Positions 1 to 11,561 of a stretch of DNA of 64,000 nucleotides are shown piece after piece (the first letter of the stretch is position 1; every line of letters begins with the position of its first letter). Made by a program: the position numbers and the translations under genes. The notes below the pieces were generated by a model. The model saw only the letters and a program-made list of their open reading frames with translations, was not told the DNA's origin and searched no databases. This DNA comes from Cladochytrium replicatum (taxonomy: Eukaryota; Chytridiomycota; Chytridiomycetes; Cladochytriales; Cladochytriaceae). The stretch is taken from contig JAHLKD010000057.1 in NCBI GenBank assembly GCA_025526935.1, forward strand, positions 248,001 to 312,000, written 5' to 3'.

Positions 1-1044
1 GTCGCTGGTGTGGACCGTCCGGGAAGGAATCGGGTTTCCTGGGGTCCAGTGATCTACCATCATGCACTTAAACACAATGAGAGTGAAATTGTCCATGGCG
101 CTGTTGTGCACAAATCGCAATTCTTCCTCCTTATCCATCGAGCTTCGATCCACCATTTTTCTTTCGGCCGGACGACCCAACGAACCCGTACTGAATGCCA
201 TTGTCGGAGACCCAACCGATCTCGGCAAGGTGGCCATCTGGGGTGTTGGAGAGACTGATTTGGAGGCTTCGTCTTTCAGAGCGTTAAGTTTGGTGTAGCT
301 GTATCCGGTGTCAATTGTTGGAGGGGGAGCTTTGATCACTGGGTCGCGATAAGCACTCCAGCTTTCCCTTTTGTTGAAAAAAATTAGTCATTCGTCCTCA
401 CAACTGGTGGTATTGCAAACCTGATGCTTGGGTTCTTTGGTTCACCGGGGGCGGGCCAAGTAAATGTTGCACGGTAGGTAGGGCCAATTGCTTTCCAGGC
501 TTTTAATCTCTGTTGCTCCCAGAATTCGTCGGAATCAACACCTTCACCTACGAAAATTCGACGTGGAGGGGTGCCGAATCGGTGGGACATGGTTGGCGCC
601 GCCACAATGTACAATCGACCCGACAAAGTGAAGGTATCTTTTGAGGTGGGCATTTGCCTTTCGAGAGTCCATAGATACCAAAGTCAACGTCAAATCGAGC
701 AAGGAACGTTCCAAACATACCAATGAATCTGATGGCTATTGGAATGTTTGACAACCCCCATCAACTCCGCATTCCGTGTGGCACCTGAAAACAGCAGCAC
801 GCGCTTGTCTGCGTCCAAAAACGAATGCCATACGAAAGGTTGGATCTTTGGCAAGCCTTGGCTGGTGACACTTGCGAGCTGCACGACAACTGCAAAGGCA
901 AATGAGTTGGAATTTCCGATCCGGTCCAGCCGGCAGGGCCATACCTGGAGCATCAGTTGAGGAGCTGTAGTTTTTCTTAAGCGCTTTTTCGAGAACGTCG
1001 ACCCATTTTGCAGACTGCAGGTCCCCCATCGTTTTGTGGTGCAA
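1..1044 (-). CDS. Alr4036-type PPOX flavin-binding protein (3' end off the window)
   Basis: Four exons can be built on the minus strand: 1044-945, 889-721, 657-421 and 367 down to the window edge. Introns are 53-63 nt, GT-AG, and keep frame. The protein begins near MHHKTMGDLQSAKWVDVLEKAL (the next Met, at 1029, is also possible). It reads as the pyridoxamine-phosphate-oxidase-like Alr4036 family: a VVVQLASVTSQGLPKIQPF strand, then LLFSGATRNAELM, IHWQMPTSKDTFTLSGRLYIV (two blocks) and an arginine/tryptophan-rich WEQQRLKAWKAIG...FTWPAPGEP stretch. The family binds FMN; the substrate is generally unknown. A Ser/Pro-rich insert of about 50 residues precedes the last strand (MDNFTLIVFKC) and VDHWTPGNP, which is longer than in bacterial relatives. 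The stop codon is not in the window. Family assignment is by motif reading only. Confidence 0.75.
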
Positions 1045-1410
1045 GGGGTGGCGGACGGTGGCGCTTTAGCCGGGATGGACCAGAAAATAGGAAAGGATTG
1101 TTGATCACTTAATTGTTTGTACTGAGGGGAGTTCAACACAACAGCGTATTCATGTTGAATTCTTTGCTCAGTTGTAGTTCGACCCAATGGGTCTTTGATT
1201 TTCTGGTCCACCCCATTTTCTCACACGCGAAACTAGTCCAACCTTTTCATCGTCCACCAAGTCCCAAATGCACTCGCCTCTCCCGGGCTGTTAGAACTGG
1301 TTCAATTGTAAGCAGACATCCTCGCGCTCTCATTTTCGGATTCTAACCGCTCCATTTCTTGCCAACAGAGTCGTGGATTTGTCGAAAGAGGGATTCCAGC
1401 ATCGTCCGGA

Positions 1411-4400
1411 ATGCATCCTCCATTTGCGGCGTCCTTCCTCTTCACCAACTACCTGTATTCCCAAACGCCGCGTCTAAGGAAGAAATCATACCAGACATTG
1501 TGGGGTGTTATGGCCCTTTTGGAGGAACAACCAATCGCTCGACGAAATTTTAGTAGCATGTGCAACTCTTGCGCTACTGCACGTAGAATATCTGCCCATA
1601 ATTTCTCAAGACATCCACCACCAGATTCGGTAACTCCGTCCCTAATGCCGATCACATCAGTATACGGCCGATTGCACAATGACAGACCATTAATGCATTC
1701 TACACAACAACGGGAGCATTCGTTCGCTGCGAATACCGGAGTCAAAGCTACCAATAACTTGGAAAATGCTTCGAAAGCGGAATGCGAACAAAGTTCTCCA
1801 AATCACACAAAGTCAAAACCGCCAAAACGAAAAACTCGGCATATTCCAACAAATGCGCACCGAAAGCTGTTTCCTCACAGGAGAAAATCTTTGGATGTCG
1901 AAAACCGTGCTCATGAAGGGTTTTTGGAGAAGATCGCAGATATTGTACAGATGTATGGACTGAAAGACACGCTTGAGGCTAGAACAACCCCACCGCGAGA
2001 TGGGAAGGAGAAGGGCCTTGAACAAACTAGTGCAGACTCGCTCTCCAACACAGAAATCAGTAGAGTGCATGTGCAAAGTCAAAACGATCCACCCACTGAG
2101 TCGTTTGCGCAAATATTCTCTGACGAATTCAGCAAGTCACGGACAGACGAGATCAGCGTAAGCCATCTCTTTGGCAGCGTGCCACAGAAGCAACGAAAGC
2201 AAACCACTTCAAATTTGAAGAAGATGCGGTGGCTCCGGCTTGTCAATGAGGGAGACCCTAGGGTTGGCGACCCCGACGAATTAATGTGGCGAATTCGTGG
2301 TCGGTTCTTCCGATTGCTTGACGGATCGATTTCCGTAGAGTCTCGATTAGCTGCCAGAAGGTGGTGGGAAGACACTTGGTGCTCATCGAGTACCAAAAAA
2401 AGGGAGTCCCTGCTTCTCTCTGACCTATCGCTATCATCAATTTTTCTGATTGCCGCACAGAAGGGGGATGGTGAACTGGTTTCAAAGGCGATTAGCTGGG
2501 GCTCGGCAAACGGAGCCATAATGGATCGGCTCACGGCCGCCACTTGCCTAACCGCACTTTTAACGACGCGACGAACCGATGCTGCATGGCTTCTGTATAA
2601 CGAGCGGAAAGTCGATATCAGCCAACCCCGCGACAGCTTGGAAGATATCAACATTGCGCGTCTCTTCTTCAGTGCAATGGCAGTTGGTGCAACCAAGGTT
2701 CCGGATATGGCAACAATCTTTCAGGACTCGCTTGAACAAGATGTTGTCTTGCACCCTTTTGCGCATAGAGTGCTCATACGAAAGTTCACCGAATCAAATG
2801 ACCCATTTGCGGTGCGAGTTTTTGAACGTATGCTGAAACTCAAACAAAGGCCCGAGTGCGAGGACATTGCTGACATCGTATGCGTGCTTTTGCCGGATGG
2901 GAAGTTGGCGCATAAGATTCTCAATGAGCACCCTGTACCTCCGGACCACCGCGCGCACTTTCGCGCCCTGAAAAACCTCTGTACAGCTGGAAGACATGAC
3001 CTCGCCCTGCTCTATTTCGGTCTTGTCTTGACCATGGACAGCAAAGGACATCCAACCAGCTCTTACCGTCAAGTCCCTTCAACTCATGCTCCCGAGTTCC
3101 TTGGGAGCATCCGTCGTGTAGGCGAAGAGGTCCTGTCTCTAATGGTCGAAGAATTTGCACAGGCGGACAAACTCGAGTACGCGATCATGTTTCACGAGAT
3201 CATGGCTATCGCGGGCTGGACTTCCAATCGCGCGCTCTACTCACTCTTCAAGATGTTCCTCCGGAAGAGAAACGTCTATGCGGCCGTTGTGTGCTACACC
3301 GAACTAAAATCAGGCGGGTTCAAGTTCAACTTGAAGCAATACACATCGGCCCTCTCAGCGTGCTCGCACACAAGGAACACCGAGGTTGCCTTGGAGCTGT
3401 GGAAGCGGATGCGGGAAGACCATATTGTCCCGGACTCCATTGCTTATCACAGCATGTTTGCGACACTTCTAAACGGCAACGCCGTCGACACAGCCGTGAA
3501 GCTCTACAATCGCATGCTGGAAGCTTTTGAGAAACGAGACGGTGCGAACAACGAAGCTGCGGAGCTGCAATCAAACACCTCGCATTTCTTGAACACGTAC
3601 GCGCAGCATCTACTCCGCGAAGGAAATGTCCGGGAACTAGCGGCGCATATAACCAAAGTAGGACCCCTCGGAATCGCCCCCGACGAGGCAACAATCTCGA
3701 TGCTCGTATCGCACCACACCAAACGCGGCGAGGTGATCACCGCATTGAAGTTTGCATCGGTCGTGAGCCGTCATGCAAAGTTTAGCCAGGATCATGCCTC
3801 GCATCCTCGCATGGTTGTCGATTGCGCGATTCTGAGAGCGTGCGCGCAGTACAGATCCGACAGTTTCCACCTCACCAACGAGCAACGATCCCAGTTCGTG
3901 GATGAGATCGTTGGCAAAATGATCAAGAATCGGGTATTGCCGGACTTGGCGATGTGGACAGCGTTGATGGCGGCGTATCGGAGGATGGAGGAGCATGATA
4001 AGGTTGATTTGATCTGGGACTCCCTGATGGAAAAGTATCGCGGTTCCAAATCTGCAACCAAAAGGTCGATTTTGCTGACTCGAGGGTCATCCGACCACTG
4101 CGCCGCGTCGTCGGACACCGCGAGCTTACGGCGTATCTTGCGAGAGCTCTGGCGACCTCAGCCCAAGAACGCCTTCCAGTGGAAACCCGACAACCACTCA
4201 TTCGGCATCTACATAAAGTCGACCTTGCTTCGCGTGATCCCGAAAGACGATGCGGTGCACGAAGGTTACGGAGTCGGACGCCAGGTGTCGGACATCCGCT
4301 TGGTTCGAGACCCAGCGGCGGTGAAAGCCGCGGTGGACAAGGTGAAATCAATGTGGTTGGAGCTCGCCGACGACGGTATGGCCATGGACAGACTGACATG

Positions 4401-4845
4401 GCGAAACACCCTAACGCTCCTCTCGGCGACCGCGAGCTTCCAAGACGCTGCCGAGCTCGTGATCGACGGGTTCCGACGCTGGGTGGACAGGCTCAGTTTG
4501 GTCACAGAGAAGGAGAAGCCGAAGCAAGGCTACGAGTTTCTGGTGGCGCTGGGGGCAGATTGGCGAGAAGGGAGCTTGAAAAAGTGGGGGGTGGGACCTA
4601 GTGCGCAGCCTGTTGTGGATGCGAGTGCCGTGGAGATTCTGGTGGGACACATTGGGCGTTACAGAGAGTTTGGTGCGGCGATGATGCTCACGACGCAATT
4701 ACAGGATCTCAGGAAGGAGTTGCTCCGGGTAAAGGTTAAATCGAAAGGCTGTACGATCGACGAGGAGGATTTTAGAGCTTGCGAAACGATGATGAGGAAT
4801 ACGGTGGGCGGTCTTTCAAAGTTCTTGGACGCATGGAAATCCTGA
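1411..4845 (+). CDS. Large pentatricopeptide-repeat (PPR) protein, probably mitochondrial
   Basis: A single open frame of 1144 codons, unusual here because neighbouring genes are split by introns. The first 30 residues are basic and aromatic with no acidic residue (MHPPFAASFLFTNYLYSQ, then PRLRKKSYQ), consistent with a mitochondrial presequence. Residues about 100-350 are hydrophilic and probably disordered. From about 600 to 720 there are helical 35-residue repeats of PPR type (NVYAAVVCYTELKSGGF..., NTEVALELWKRMREDHIVPD, AVDTAVKLYNRML). A further unit lies near 840-872 (VLPDLAMWTALMAAYRRM). PPR proteins bind organellar RNA and act in its processing, stability or translation; the target cannot be read here. 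The gene converges with the AAA ATPase, with 132 bp between stop codons. An upstream start is excluded by frame breaks; a start at a later Met remains possible. Confidence 0.8.
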   Translation: MHPPFAASFLFTNYLYSQTPRLRKKSYQTLWGVMALLEEQPIARRNFSSMCNSCATARRISAHNFSRHPPPDSVTPSLMPITSVYGRLHNDRPLMHSTQQREHSFAANTGVKATNNLENASKAECEQSSPNHTKSKPPKRKTRHIPTNAHRKLFPHRRKSLDVENRAHEGFLEKIADIVQMYGLKDTLEARTTPPRDGKEKGLEQTSADSLSNTEISRVHVQSQNDPPTESFAQIFSDEFSKSRTDEISVSHLFGSVPQKQRKQTTSNLKKMRWLRLVNEGDPRVGDPDELMWRIRGRFFRLLDGSISVESRLAARRWWEDTWCSSSTKKRESLLLSDLSLSSIFLIAAQKGDGELVSKAISWGSANGAIMDRLTAATCLTALLTTRRTDAAWLLYNERKVDISQPRDSLEDINIARLFFSAMAVGATKVPDMATIFQDSLEQDVVLHPFAHRVLIRKFTESNDPFAVRVFERMLKLKQRPECEDIADIVCVLLPDGKLAHKILNEHPVPPDHRAHFRALKNLCTAGRHDLALLYFGLVLTMDSKGHPTSSYRQVPSTHAPEFLGSIRRVGEEVLSLMVEEFAQADKLEYAIMFHEIMAIAGWTSNRALYSLFKMFLRKRNVYAAVVCYTELKSGGFKFNLKQYTSALSACSHTRNTEVALELWKRMREDHIVPDSIAYHSMFATLLNGNAVDTAVKLYNRMLEAFEKRDGANNEAAELQSNTSHFLNTYAQHLLREGNVRELAAHITKVGPLGIAPDEATISMLVSHHTKRGEVITALKFASVVSRHAKFSQDHASHPRMVVDCAILRACAQYRSDSFHLTNEQRSQFVDEIVGKMIKNRVLPDLAMWTALMAAYRRMEEHDKVDLIWDSLMEKYRGSKSATKRSILLTRGSSDHCAASSDTASLRRILRELWRPQPKNAFQWKPDNHSFGIYIKSTLLRVIPKDDAVHEGYGVGRQVSDIRLVRDPAAVKAAVDKVKSMWLELADDGMAMDRLTWRNTLTLLSATASFQDAAELVIDGFRRWVDRLSLVTEKEKPKQGYEFLVALGADWREGSLKKWGVGPSAQPVVDASAVEILVGHIGRYREFGAAMMLTTQLQDLRKELLRVKVKSKGCTIDEEDFRACETMMRNTVGGLSKFLDAWKS

Positions 4846-4977
4846 ATCGCATGGAATTGCCCTTTATGTTTTTTACTCAATTACCACAAAGACACAAAGT
4901 GCGAAAGTCAACACGCGCAGATCGTAATGATAGCTATTTTGCTGCAGGTGCGTGCATACTACTCGGCTGGGGGTTCG

Positions 4978-7900
4978 TCAACTGCTGCGGTGTAGTGGGT
5001 TCAATGCAAAACCCCAACCCTTCTTTGCACCCTTCTTTTTCGAAACCCCTTCTCCATAAAGATCGTCCCACTTCCGGAGTTCCAATAAGGTCTGCGTTTG
5101 ATCCGTCAGTGATGGCGGCACCTCCTTAAACGCGACATCAAAATGCTCTTTCACAAGCACCCTGGACTTCTCGCTTGACACTTTTCCAGCACTGTTCCCC
5201 GCAACAAACTCGGTCCAGTCATCAATCGCTTCGATTCTCTTGAGTATATCCTCCCGCGTGAGACTTGCAGCTTCGCCGCCGAGGGTGTCGCGCACCACGG
5301 ACTCCTTGACGCTCGTGAGCGCGGCGGCGACGCAGAGGTTCTTCAAGTCGCTCCCAGAATAGTTTGCCGAGTGCTTGGCAAGTTCGTCGAGGCCTACGGA
5401 GACGTCGAGGGTTTCGTCTTTGAGGTGGAGTGTCATGATTTTGCGCCGGGCTTCTTCGTTGGGCAAATCAACTAGAGCGAGAAGGAGTAACTTAAAATTG
5501 CAATCCCTTCATGGCTATGTTTCTTCGGACTTACTCATGACGCGTCGTGGCATCCGTCGCAGAATCGCATCGTCCAAGTCGAACGGCCGATTTGTAGCAC
5601 CCATAATAATCACACCCTCATTGTTGGAGTTCAAACTGCAAGATTTGTACATAAGCCCTCATCAAACGAACCCAGCACAACATTACTTACCCATCCCACT
5701 CGCTCATAAACTCATTGATGATCTCCCTCCGTGACGAATGCCACCCGTCGCTCCTCCGACTCCCAAAAATTGCGTCCACCTCGTCCATGAACACCACACA
5801 CGGGCTCAGTTTCCTCGCAAGCGTGAAAACCGCGCGCACGTTCTTCTCGCCCTCACCAACGTACTTGTCGAACACGTCCGAGAGCGCGATGGACATGAAC
5901 CGCGCGCCGCCGGATTTGGCAACGGCTTTGCCGAGCATGGTTTTGCCGGTTCCTGGCGGGCCGAAGAGGAGCACGCCGTGGATGGAATGGCGTTTAAGGA
6001 TGCCGGTTGAGAAGAACTCGGGGCGGAGGAGCGGGAGGGTCACGAGGGTTTGGAGGAGGAGTTTGGTGGGCGGGGAGAGGACGAGGTCGGAAAACTCGAC
6101 TTGGATCGCATCTGATAAAGCAACAACAATATTAGAGTGCGAGATTATTTTATTTATTTTTGAACCATACTTGGATGCACCACGGTCGACAATAGCTTCT
6201 TCTCGTACTGGTTTAACTTGTGCCCACGCTGCGAAAGCAAGTTTTTCAACTGCCCCATCATCTTGGACGCCTCGTCTTCCCTGTTCATCTTTTCATGCTT
6301 CACGTCCTCATCTTCATCCGCACCGCGTCCGCCAAACCGCTCCTGTGCACGCCCAGTGCTCTCGGACGTCGATTTCGAGTGTGCCGATGGGGAGCTTTGC
6401 AAGTTCCCGCCGTCACTTCCACGACCCCCATCCCCGTCCCCATCGACTTTTGACCCGACCGTGTCCCCATCGAGATTCTCAACAGGGAACGGCACCAGCT
6501 GCGCGTTCTGGTGCAGCAAGAGCGCGTCAAGGAAGTGCTCGAACGAGAGGCTCTTGATCGTTTCCGCCGACGGGGTAAATTTGAGCTGTTTCTTGCTTGC
6601 GCTCATGCTCTTGCGTTGCTGGTCAATACACGATCCAACGGCGTCCATCACGAGCCTCTCGACTTTCTCCACGGGCCACATATTCGAGCTCATCGCGTTC
6701 TCGAGGGTGTTTAACCCCGACAACGTGAGCGGGAGGAACGTCAAGCTTGGTGTGTTGATGGGGAGATCGTTGGGTAGTGTCGGAGGCTCTTCGGATTGCG
6801 TGTTAGATTTGGTGACGATCGACCCGACCGAGCTTCGCGCTCGCACAAGCGTCTCGTGAATCTCCTCGCCGAGGTTGTGCGGGCAATTCAGACCATAAGA
6901 GCTCGCGCAGAGTCGCACGTTCCTCCAGTTCAGCTCCCGTACTCGGAGCTTCAGATCCCACGAAAGCAGATCGTTCCACTCGTTATACCGCATGTCCATC
7001 TCCCGCCAATTTTTCGAGAGCACCCCGTTCGGGAGGATCGGCGGCGCGGCGTGCGGAGGCGGCACCTCAATCTTTTCAATTTCCACTTTCATCTGGTCCA
7101 AAGGCGTCTGGAACAGCGTGCCCTTGTACCACAACGAACTCGACTCGATGAGCTCGGTGTGACTGTGTTGCGCCCGGCCGATCAAGCCAGGGATCGGGAA
7201 GATGATCTGCGGATGGTTCTGCGAGACTTTGAGGGTTGTCGTCGGGTCGAAGAGCTTGCGATAAAACTCCTCGTCGCGGGTCGTGTTGGTTGAGTCCGTG
7301 AGGGTCGGGGAGCAGCTCATGACGAGCGCGACGGGTGCGTGGAAGGCTTTGCGGGTGCTTTGGATGCTGTCGAGCAAGGCCGTGAGGATCCGTCGGCCGG
7401 TTTCGGGGTTGTTCTCGAGGATGTCAGTTGCGTCGCGGATGTGAACAAGTAGAGGACGGTGCGCGGCATTGTCGCCCGGTCCGGCTACGTTGCGGATGAA
7501 GTCGGAGAGCTGGGCTTGGATGTGTTGGATCTGAGCGGCAGATAGGGTGCGGTTATAAATCGTTTCGAGAGGTCGATCGTCGGGGTGGGAACCCAGGGAG
7601 AGGCCTGGGAAGACCTGCATCATTGGGAACGGCATTTTTGGGCCAAGGGAAAGGCCATCAGATTTCGAAGTGTCGAAACGACTATTGCCGCTTCGTCCGT
7701 CCTGGTTGTTTACAAAGACGTTGACAACGGGTCGCGACATTGGGCGTTGGCTGGAGAAAAAGTTGCGGACAGAGGGCGGTGGTGAGTTCTCGTCCTCTTC
7801 AAAGTCTTCGTCGTCTTCGGCCTCATCGTGTTCGTCGTATCCGTCCATTTCGTCATCGTAGTCCTCTTCCGCCTTGTTCCACAGCTGGTACTGTGAGGGT

Positions 7901-8896
7901 GTGAACGATCTCGACAGGTGCAAACTGTTTTTGGCTTAAATACAAGTATGATCTGTTAGGTTCATGTTTTGAAGCTCAGCAACACGTACAACTTGCTCTA
8001 GTCGAAATGACGCTGGATGCGCTTGCGGGATTGTCCATCATGCGATCAAGTTCTTGCATGATTTCGATGAAATCGAGAAAGTCTAAAGACAGCACAGTGG
8101 CACCAAGATCCTTTGCAGTAGCCTTAACCATCGTGTCCAAAAAGTACGTAGATCCCGGATGCGGAGAGGCAAGAACAATGCTCTTTGCTGGTACATGTAG
8201 AGCCGAATCCGTGGATGCAGTCCCCATTCTTAGCATCTGTACCTGCAGCGCGAGACGTAAGGATTTCTTTGTCAGGTCCGACAAAGGATACGGGAACGTA
8301 TCGAAACCCTCAATGTCTTCCGGCCGAACCAGCCTGTTCGCGAGCAACCGCATGATCCGTTCTCTGTTTGATCCCGGCCCGTCATTGCTGCCACCACCGG
8401 CACCACCACTTGTCCCCCCGCTTCCACCTCCGTCACCACCCAAACGCCCCGCAGACGCGAGGCCCTTTTCAGACGCTTTTCCGGCCACTGCATTGCGACC
8501 AGGGAACAGCGACGATTTCAGGGCGGTCTGCTGCGGCGAAGCAGAAGACGATTCATCCAGCTCAGTGAAGACGTTCCAGCGGCCCGAACGCTCCATCGAG
8601 AGATCCTCTTCAACTGCGCTGCCTCGACCTCTCCGCTTCGAAGGCCGTCCACGTGAAGCACTTTCGTAGTCGGGTAAGGGATCAGAGGAAGCATTCTGAG
8701 GTTTCGATGGGTCAGACGCATCGGAGGTGTAGTGGCGACGAGGATTCATGGTTCTTGAGAGTGCAGCGCTGACGTGAGCATTGGGAGCGATAGGACGGGG
8801 AGAGTCTAGGGGATAATGGCGCACGGACGGAGAGCGAGCATGCGAGGAATGAGCGAGGATGCGCGACACCGAGACGCAGCGGTGGGCGCCGGACAT
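4978..8896 (-). CDS. AAA ATPase with degenerate first and intact second module
   Basis: Five exons: 8896-7990, 7934-6171, 6111-5691, 5635-5535, 5471-4978, predicting 1228 residues. The N-terminus is basic ([21 protein letters not shown]) and may target mitochondria. Residues 239-270 look like a worn AAA core: the P-loop reads ASPHPGST and lacks the GKT lysine; a matching Walker-B-like strand PLLVHIRD is at about 463-470. The second module is intact: GPPGTGKT at about 941-948, VVFMDEVD at about 996-1003, [20 protein letters not shown], and a closing ALNPLH segment. It resembles the Msp1/ATAD1-spastin (meiotic) clade. Long acidic and Gly/Ser-rich linkers separate the parts. Known relatives extract or remodel membrane proteins; role here is inferred. 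It starts 317 bp from the divergent peroxiredoxin gene. Confidence 0.85.
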
Positions 8897-9069
8897 TTGG
8901 ATTGAATTTTCGGGAGAGCGGGTTGAAAACCGAGAAGTGCACGATAAAAAATAAGAAACCCAAACAATTCAGTATTGCAATGCAGCAAGGTCTCTTCACA
9001 GCTATCCGACCATCCAACCGACCGACGTTATATCTTTATTAGATATTATTCCTCTTTTCTTCCTTTCGC

Positions 9070-9097
9070 CCCGTGTCCCGTGTCCCGTGTCCCGTGT
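9070..9097. repeat. Four-copy 7-bp microsatellite in a divergent promoter
   Basis: CCCGTGT is repeated four times head to tail in the 317-bp gap between the divergent AAA ATPase and peroxiredoxin start codons. It may be polymorphic and could affect either promoter; no factor site is claimed. Confidence 0.85.
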
Positions 9098-9213
9098 GAA
9101 GCGCTTCTCTCCCAAATCCAAATCGAGCTCTTCGCGTTCGTCGTTTCTGCCCCACCAGACAATTTGGACGGCGGAACTGCTGAACCCAAGACAATCCTCG
9201 GATCAAACATAAG

Positions 9214-11355
9214 ATGCCGCAACGCAGAAGCACTCGCATCTCAGAGAACGATGCCCCCGCTCGATCCACCAGATCAGCAAAGGCTGCCGCAGGAAAGTCT
9301 AGACCCCTTGCCCGTGTAACCCCCAAGTCTGCGGCAAAGTCCAAACCGGCTACCCCGACCTTGCCCTCTATGTCGCCCAGGACGGCCAAGAGGACCTCGA
9401 ACGCCGCAATGAGACCCACGAGGATCACCAAAACCATCGCTAGTAAGGCCGCCGCAGCGAAAAAGTCGACCCCTGTGAAAAAGGCAGTCGCTGCAAAGCG
9501 ATCCACGGTGAAAAAGGTTGCAACGAGGGCAAAGAAGGAAGTGGATGAAGAAGAGACTCCCACAATAATTACTCGCGCGACGAGATCGTCGGCTTCTACG
9601 AATGTGAAAAAGTCCACACCTGCAAAGTCGGCACCCGCCGCTGCCAAAGCGGCTTCGAAAGCAGTTGCAAAGGCGAAGAAGGAAGCTCCGCCGAACAAAG
9701 AAGTAGCAAAGAAGAAAGGTACTCCGAGGGAAGAGGCAAAGAAGGAGAACAAGGAGGTCAAAACGAAGGAGACTGTCAAAAAGAAAACTGCAACTGTAAA
9801 GAAAGCAAAGGATTCGAAGAAGAAGAAGAAGAAGAAGAAGACATCCAAAAAGGAGGTCGAGGAGGAGGAGGATGAGGAAGAGGTCCAACAGGAGGAAGAG
9901 GTTGAAGAGAAGGAGGAGGAAGCGTATGAAGCCGAGGAGGAGGAAGAAGACGAGGCTGAAGAAGAGCCAGCGAGGGAAAAGACGGAAAAGTCTTCGAAGC
10001 GAGGGGCTTCCAAGAAAGAGGCTGAGAAGAAGACCGAGAAGTTGAACGAGAAGAGGGGGACTAGGGAGTTTGCGAAAAAAGAGGAGAAAAAGGTAGAGAA
10101 AAGGACGGAAAAGAAGCGGGAGAAAAAAACAGAAAAGAAGGAAGTCAAGAAAGCGGATAAAAAGGAGGCCGCTAAGGAGTCTGAAATAGAAGCTCCGCAG
10201 GCAGAGAAGTCGCCGTCCGCCGCGAAGAAGCGACCTGCGGACGACGGAGACGAATCCTCGTCTCGCGCAAAGAAGGCAAAGACAGCTGGTGAGTTGGTCA
10301 TTTATGCCAGTTGTTCCAAACTGACGTGCTTTCAAGGTGTTTCCGCAGGAGATACTCTTCCCAACCTTTCAGCTGTGGACCAGAATGGTAACGCCGTCAA
10401 ACTACATGATCTTGTGGCAGAGACTGGTATTGTTATTTTTATCTACCCCAAAGCAGCTACTCCAGGTATAGTGAGAGATCCAGTAGATCAGTACATCCAG
10501 TGTTAAAATTCCACGTAACAGGTTGCACCAACCAGGCGTGCGGGTTCCGTGATTCGCACAAAAAGTTTGAAACTGGCGGGTACAAAGTGTACGGACTCTC
10601 AGCAGACAAACCCGCCAAACAACTGGAATGGAAAACCAAGAACAACCTTTCTTACGACCTTTTAAGCGACGAAAACTACGAAATCCTGGCGGCTCTAGGT
10701 AGGCTCTCATCTACCGATCTGAGATGATTAGTATCTAATTTACAATTCTACAGGCGTGGGTGAAAAGAGTACCAAGAAGATCACTCGCTCTCACATCATC
10801 GTTGAAAAAGGTGGAAAGATCATTGAGGTTGCCGCTCCTGCCACGCCTACCAACAGTGTCAAGCGCGCATTGAAGTTTATCATCGCAGATGACACCGAAG
10901 AGGTTGAAGACGGGGCCGAAGCAGCAGCTGAAGATACTCCTACGACTGCCACCACAGCCGAAGTAGCTGCTACTGCACCCGGCAAGAGCGAGAGCCACAC
11001 TGGAAGTGCACCCGGTTCGCCCAAGAAGAATGCTACCACCGGGGAGAAGCCCACAGCTTCCGAGAAACCTGCAGACGCTCCGGGATCACCCAAAATAATA
11101 ACTGGGGGATCTGCGGCAGGTTCTGCGGCCGGTTCGCCGAAGAAAACAGGAGGAAGTGCACCCGGATCGCCGAAAAAGACGGGTGGATCTGCACCGGGGT
11201 CGCCGAAGAAAACCGGCGATGTTGTCACGGTTGGAGCGATGGAAGTGGATTCGTCTGGAGGTCTTACTAAGAAGCTGTCAACTTTGTTCAGCGAGATTGT
11301 GTTCCCGATGGCTGGAGGCAGCGCTTCTGGTGGTACGGATGCGATGGATATGTAG
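9214..11355 (+). CDS. Nuclear-type PrxQ/Dot5-like peroxiredoxin with long charged tails
   Basis: Exons 9214-10288, 10337-10465, 10522-10698 and 10754-11355 give 660 residues. The centre (about 360-510) is a PrxQ/BCP thiol peroxidase: [35 protein letters not shown] and YGLSADKPAKQLEWKTKN. Peroxidatic Cys403 and resolving Cys408 are five positions apart, the usual PrxQ pattern. It should reduce hydroperoxides with thioredoxin. The first 350 residues are Lys/Ala- then Lys/Glu-rich, with runs of lysine; the last 150 carry four copies of a GSxxGSPKKTGG-like unit. Yeast Dot5 is a nuclear PrxQ with a short basic N-terminus, so nuclear or chromatin placement is a reasonable inference. The intron ends fall inside conserved motifs and restore them exactly, which supports the exon model. 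The CDS is far longer than the family norm of 150-220 residues. Confidence 0.9.
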
Positions 11356-11561
11356 CTTTGTATTGGATGTCGATTTCTGACTCGCATATGGCCATTCGAA
11401 AGACGAACGCTTGTTGATGTAACAATTCCAGTCGACTGCATGTTGTTGATTCTCCTCCCTTTTTCTATTGTTTACTTGTCGAGAGTGTGTAGACTCTTTC
11501 TCTTTTTCTTTTTTTCTAAATATCATTCATTTCCTTCCACCCGCCACACGCTTCGCTTGCA

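Noticed and set aside
9039-10335. Two long minus-strand frames (420 and 353 codons) opposite the peroxiredoxin
   Set aside because: They are Phe/Ser/Leu-rich mirror images of the Lys/Glu codon repeats and have no protein motif.
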